Source of the DNA: Deltaproteobacteria bacterium
GTDB lineage: Bacteria; Myxococcota; Myxococcia; Myxococcales; Myxococcaceae
Direction: 5' to 3'
DNA length: 7,314 bases
Assembly (NCBI GenBank): GCA_016875515.1
Contig: VGRA01000127.1
Coordinates: 1-7,314 of the forward strand
This document shows, one piece after another, positions 5,844 through 7,314 of this stretch. The position numbers and the translations under genes are program-made. Each line of letters begins with the position of its first letter. Positions within the stretch are counted from its first letter, which is position 1. The notes under the pieces were generated by a model. That model was not told the origin of the DNA. It made no database searches and was given only the letters and a program-made list of their open reading frames with translations.

Positions 5844-7314
5844 TTGCCCTCCCGCCCCGCCCACATTGCCGCCTGGGCCCTGGCCGCACTCTGCACGGCC
5901 GCAGCGTGCCTGCCCGTGAATGATCCGCCCGAGCTGGATCTCTCCGGCCAGCAGGTCCGCCTCACGTTCCTGCACACCTCGGACCTCCACTCGCGCCTCC
6001 TCCCGTTCGACTTTGCGCCCCTGCGCACGGACGTGGACCTGGGGCTGGTTCCGGAGGCCGCCCCGTTCGGCGGCGCCACCCGGCTGGCCGCCCTGCTCAA
6101 GCGCGAGCGCGCCCGGGCGGACCGCGTCCTCCACGTGGACTCGGGGGACGCCTTCCAGGGCGCCCCCATCTTCAATCTGAAGCTCGGCGAGGCCGAGTAC
6201 CGGTTCCTCTCCCAGGTGGGGCTGGACGCCGCCGTCATCGGCAACCACGAGTTCGACGCCGGCCCCGTCAACTTCACCCAGAAGGCCAGGGACTTCGCCT
6301 CCTTCCCGGTGCTCGCCGCCAACTACGTCTGGGACGACTGGCGCGGGGTGGACTCCAACCAGACCGGCCTCTACTCCCAGCCCTACGCGCTCTTCAACGT
6401 GAAGGGCGTGCGCATTGGCCTCATCGGGCTGGCCAACATCAGCTCCCTCAACTCCATCGTCGAGGGCGGCAACAGCCTGCAGGTGACGCCGCTGGAGCAG
6501 AACGAGGTGACGCGCGGCTACGTGGACATGCTGCGCCCGTCCGTGGACCTGCTCATGGTGGTGAGCCACGCCGGCCTCACCGAGGACCAGGACCTGGTGC
6601 AGGGCTACGAGGCCTTCTACGAGTACGGGAAGATCAACCACTTCCTCACCCGCGAGCGGGATCCCTGGGAGCTGCTCGAGTGGTTCGGCCCGAAGGACGA
6701 CCCGAAGTCCGTCGTCCGGGTGAAGATCCCCGGCGTCTCCGGCCTGGACATCATCCTCGGTGGCCACCTGCACGTGGTGCTCAACCCGCCCCAGCTGCTG
6801 ACCGATCCCCGCGGCCGCAAGGTCATCCTCAGCCACGGCGGCGCCTTCGCGAAGTACCTCGGCCGGCTGGACGTGGTGGTGCAGATGCCGCCGAAGGGCG
6901 GCGCCTTCGAGGGGGCGGAGGTCCTCTCGCACGACTACACCGTCTTCCCGGTGGACTCGTTGTGGTGCGACGACGAGCTGCGCCAGTACGCCAGGAGCAA
7001 GTTCTGGAACCCCGGCGAGTTCGGCGCAGATCCGCGCGTGGTGGACGGCTTCCAGCGCTGCAAGCTGGAGGAGGACCGCTACACGCAGCACCTGGTGATC
7101 CCCTACATCGAGGGGATGGACTTCCAGTACGGCCTCACCCAGGTGTTCAGCTACGCGCCGCGGGACGTCTCGCGCCGCAACAACTCCACCGGCGGCGACA
7201 GCCCGCTCGGCAACTACGCCGCGGACAGCATGCGCAAGCGGCGCCGCGTGGACGCCGAGGTGGCCGTCACCAACTCGCTCGGCATCCGGGACAGCATCTA
7301 CGCCGGCCCCATCA
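5844..7314 (+). CDS. Lipoprotein 5'-nucleotidase / UshA-family metallophosphatase (partial, right edge)
   Basis: This is an exported two-domain phosphoesterase, expected to remove phosphate from nucleotides or related esters outside the inner membrane. Read from TTG at 5844, the first 22 residues are a lipoprotein signal: MPSR, a hydrophobic stretch from AAWALAAL, then TAAAC with lipid-bearing Cys22. The calcineurin-like domain has the full metal-ligand series: TSDLHS (Asp47, His49), DSGDAFQG (Asp102), GNHEFDAG (Asn134, His135), VSHAGL (His242) and GGHLH (His308, His310). Between SHAGL and GGHLH an insertion of about 40 residues (about 252-294) is rich in aromatic and charged residues. The 5'-nucleotidase C-terminal domain begins near 435: GGDSPLGNYAADSMR (from 451) and VTNSLGIRDSIYAGPI, where family members have a TNxGGIR-type nucleotide-site motif. 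490 codons are visible, and the remainder lies outside. It is divergent from the Nudix gene. The substrate is not certain, and UDP-sugar hydrolase or 2',3'-cyclic phosphodiesterase activity is possible. Confidence 0.9.
   Translation, partial: MPSRPAHIAAWALAALCTAAACLPVNDPPELDLSGQQVRLTFLHTSDLHSRLLPFDFAPLRTDVDLGLVPEAAPFGGATRLAALLKRERARADRVLHVDSGDAFQGAPIFNLKLGEAEYRFLSQVGLDAAVIGNHEFDAGPVNFTQKARDFASFPVLAANYVWDDWRGVDSNQTGLYSQPYALFNVKGVRIGLIGLANISSLNSIVEGGNSLQVTPLEQNEVTRGYVDMLRPSVDLLMVVSHAGLTEDQDLVQGYEAFYEYGKINHFLTRERDPWELLEWFGPKDDPKSVVRVKIPGVSGLDIILGGHLHVVLNPPQLLTDPRGRKVILSHGGAFAKYLGRLDVVVQMPPKGGAFEGAEVLSHDYTVFPVDSLWCDDELRQYARSKFWNPGEFGADPRVVDGFQRCKLEEDRYTQHLVIPYIEGMDFQYGLTQVFSYAPRDVSRRNNSTGGDSPLGNYAADSMRKRRRVDAEVAVTNSLGIRDSIYAGPI

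Noticed and set aside
5734..5889. Longer N-terminus of the Nudix protein starting at 5889
   Set aside because: The 52 extra residues are Arg/Gly/Pro-rich, run across the divergent phosphatase start and signal peptide, and have no family match. The ATG at 5733 begins a normal Nudix N-terminus.
4805..6322. A 505-codon minus-strand open frame covering three gene regions
   Set aside because: It crosses the transporter, Nudix and phosphatase genes in non-coding frames and contains long Arg/Gly/Ala runs. No domain is visible.
5745..7091. A 448-codon minus-strand open frame
   Set aside because: It is antisense to the phosphatase lipoprotein, whose motifs are unambiguous. The shadow translation is His/Val/Glu-rich low-complexity sequence.
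1..7314. Search for a defence system, mobile element, CRISPR array, riboswitch or structural RNA
   Set aside because: All sizeable sequence is accounted for by five housekeeping-type or metabolic genes plus one unknown, and the gaps are 112 bp or shorter. No repeats, terminal inverted repeats, integrase or RNA-like folds were seen.

Overview
The window is 7.3 kb of GC-rich DNA (well above 60% GC by eye, with strong G/C preference at third codon positions). It is packed with bacterial genes and has short intergenic gaps. Codon use, GTG and TTG starts, a two-subunit pyruvate dehydrogenase E1 and a lipoprotein phosphatase fit a delta-proteobacterial/myxobacterial chromosome (Myxococcota). That assignment is an inference from style and remembered family resemblance, not a database match. 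I see no tRNA, rRNA, CRISPR array, transposase, phage gene or recognisable defence system.

Left part (1-1815, minus strand): the end of an operon for the E1 component of the pyruvate dehydrogenase complex. pdhA (E1 alpha, complete) is followed after 9 bases by pdhB (E1 beta, 236 codons visible, running off the left edge). The pdhA stop codon lies in the pdhB Shine-Dalgarno sequence, so the two are probably translationally coupled. A 110-bp gap upstream of pdhA holds a perfect 6-bp dyad (GCACTG-GCG-CAGTGC) that could be an operator or a weak terminator.

Middle (1926-3488, minus strand): a 520-residue protein that I do not recognise. It has a long soluble N-terminal part, two adjacent membrane segments and a soluble C-terminal part. 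Across a 112-bp divergent gap, a plus-strand gene (3601-5055) encodes a major facilitator transporter of the organophosphate:phosphate antiporter (GlpT/UhpT-like) type. It keeps both substrate-binding arginine positions and has an unusual extra N-terminal hydrophobic helix.

Right part: a minus-strand Nudix hydrolase of the ADP-ribose pyrophosphatase type (5059-5733) converges on the transporter with only 3 bases between the stop codons. Both stop codons lie in the arms of one perfect 8-bp hairpin. Divergent from the Nudix gene, a TTG-started lipoprotein of the UshA/5'-nucleotidase metallophosphatase family (5844 to the right edge) has all its metal-ligand motifs and an unusual insertion.

How they may work together: pdhAB feeds acetyl-CoA into central metabolism. 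The three genes on the right (surface phosphatase, organophosphate antiporter, nucleotide-diphosphate hydrolase) could form a loose phosphate-ester or nucleotide salvage neighbourhood, but they are not one operon and this is only an inference. The most useful leads are the shared convergent hairpin, the degenerate Nudix box, the uncharacterised 520-residue membrane protein, and the added segments in E1 alpha, the transporter and the phosphatase. I found no convincing new multi-gene system.
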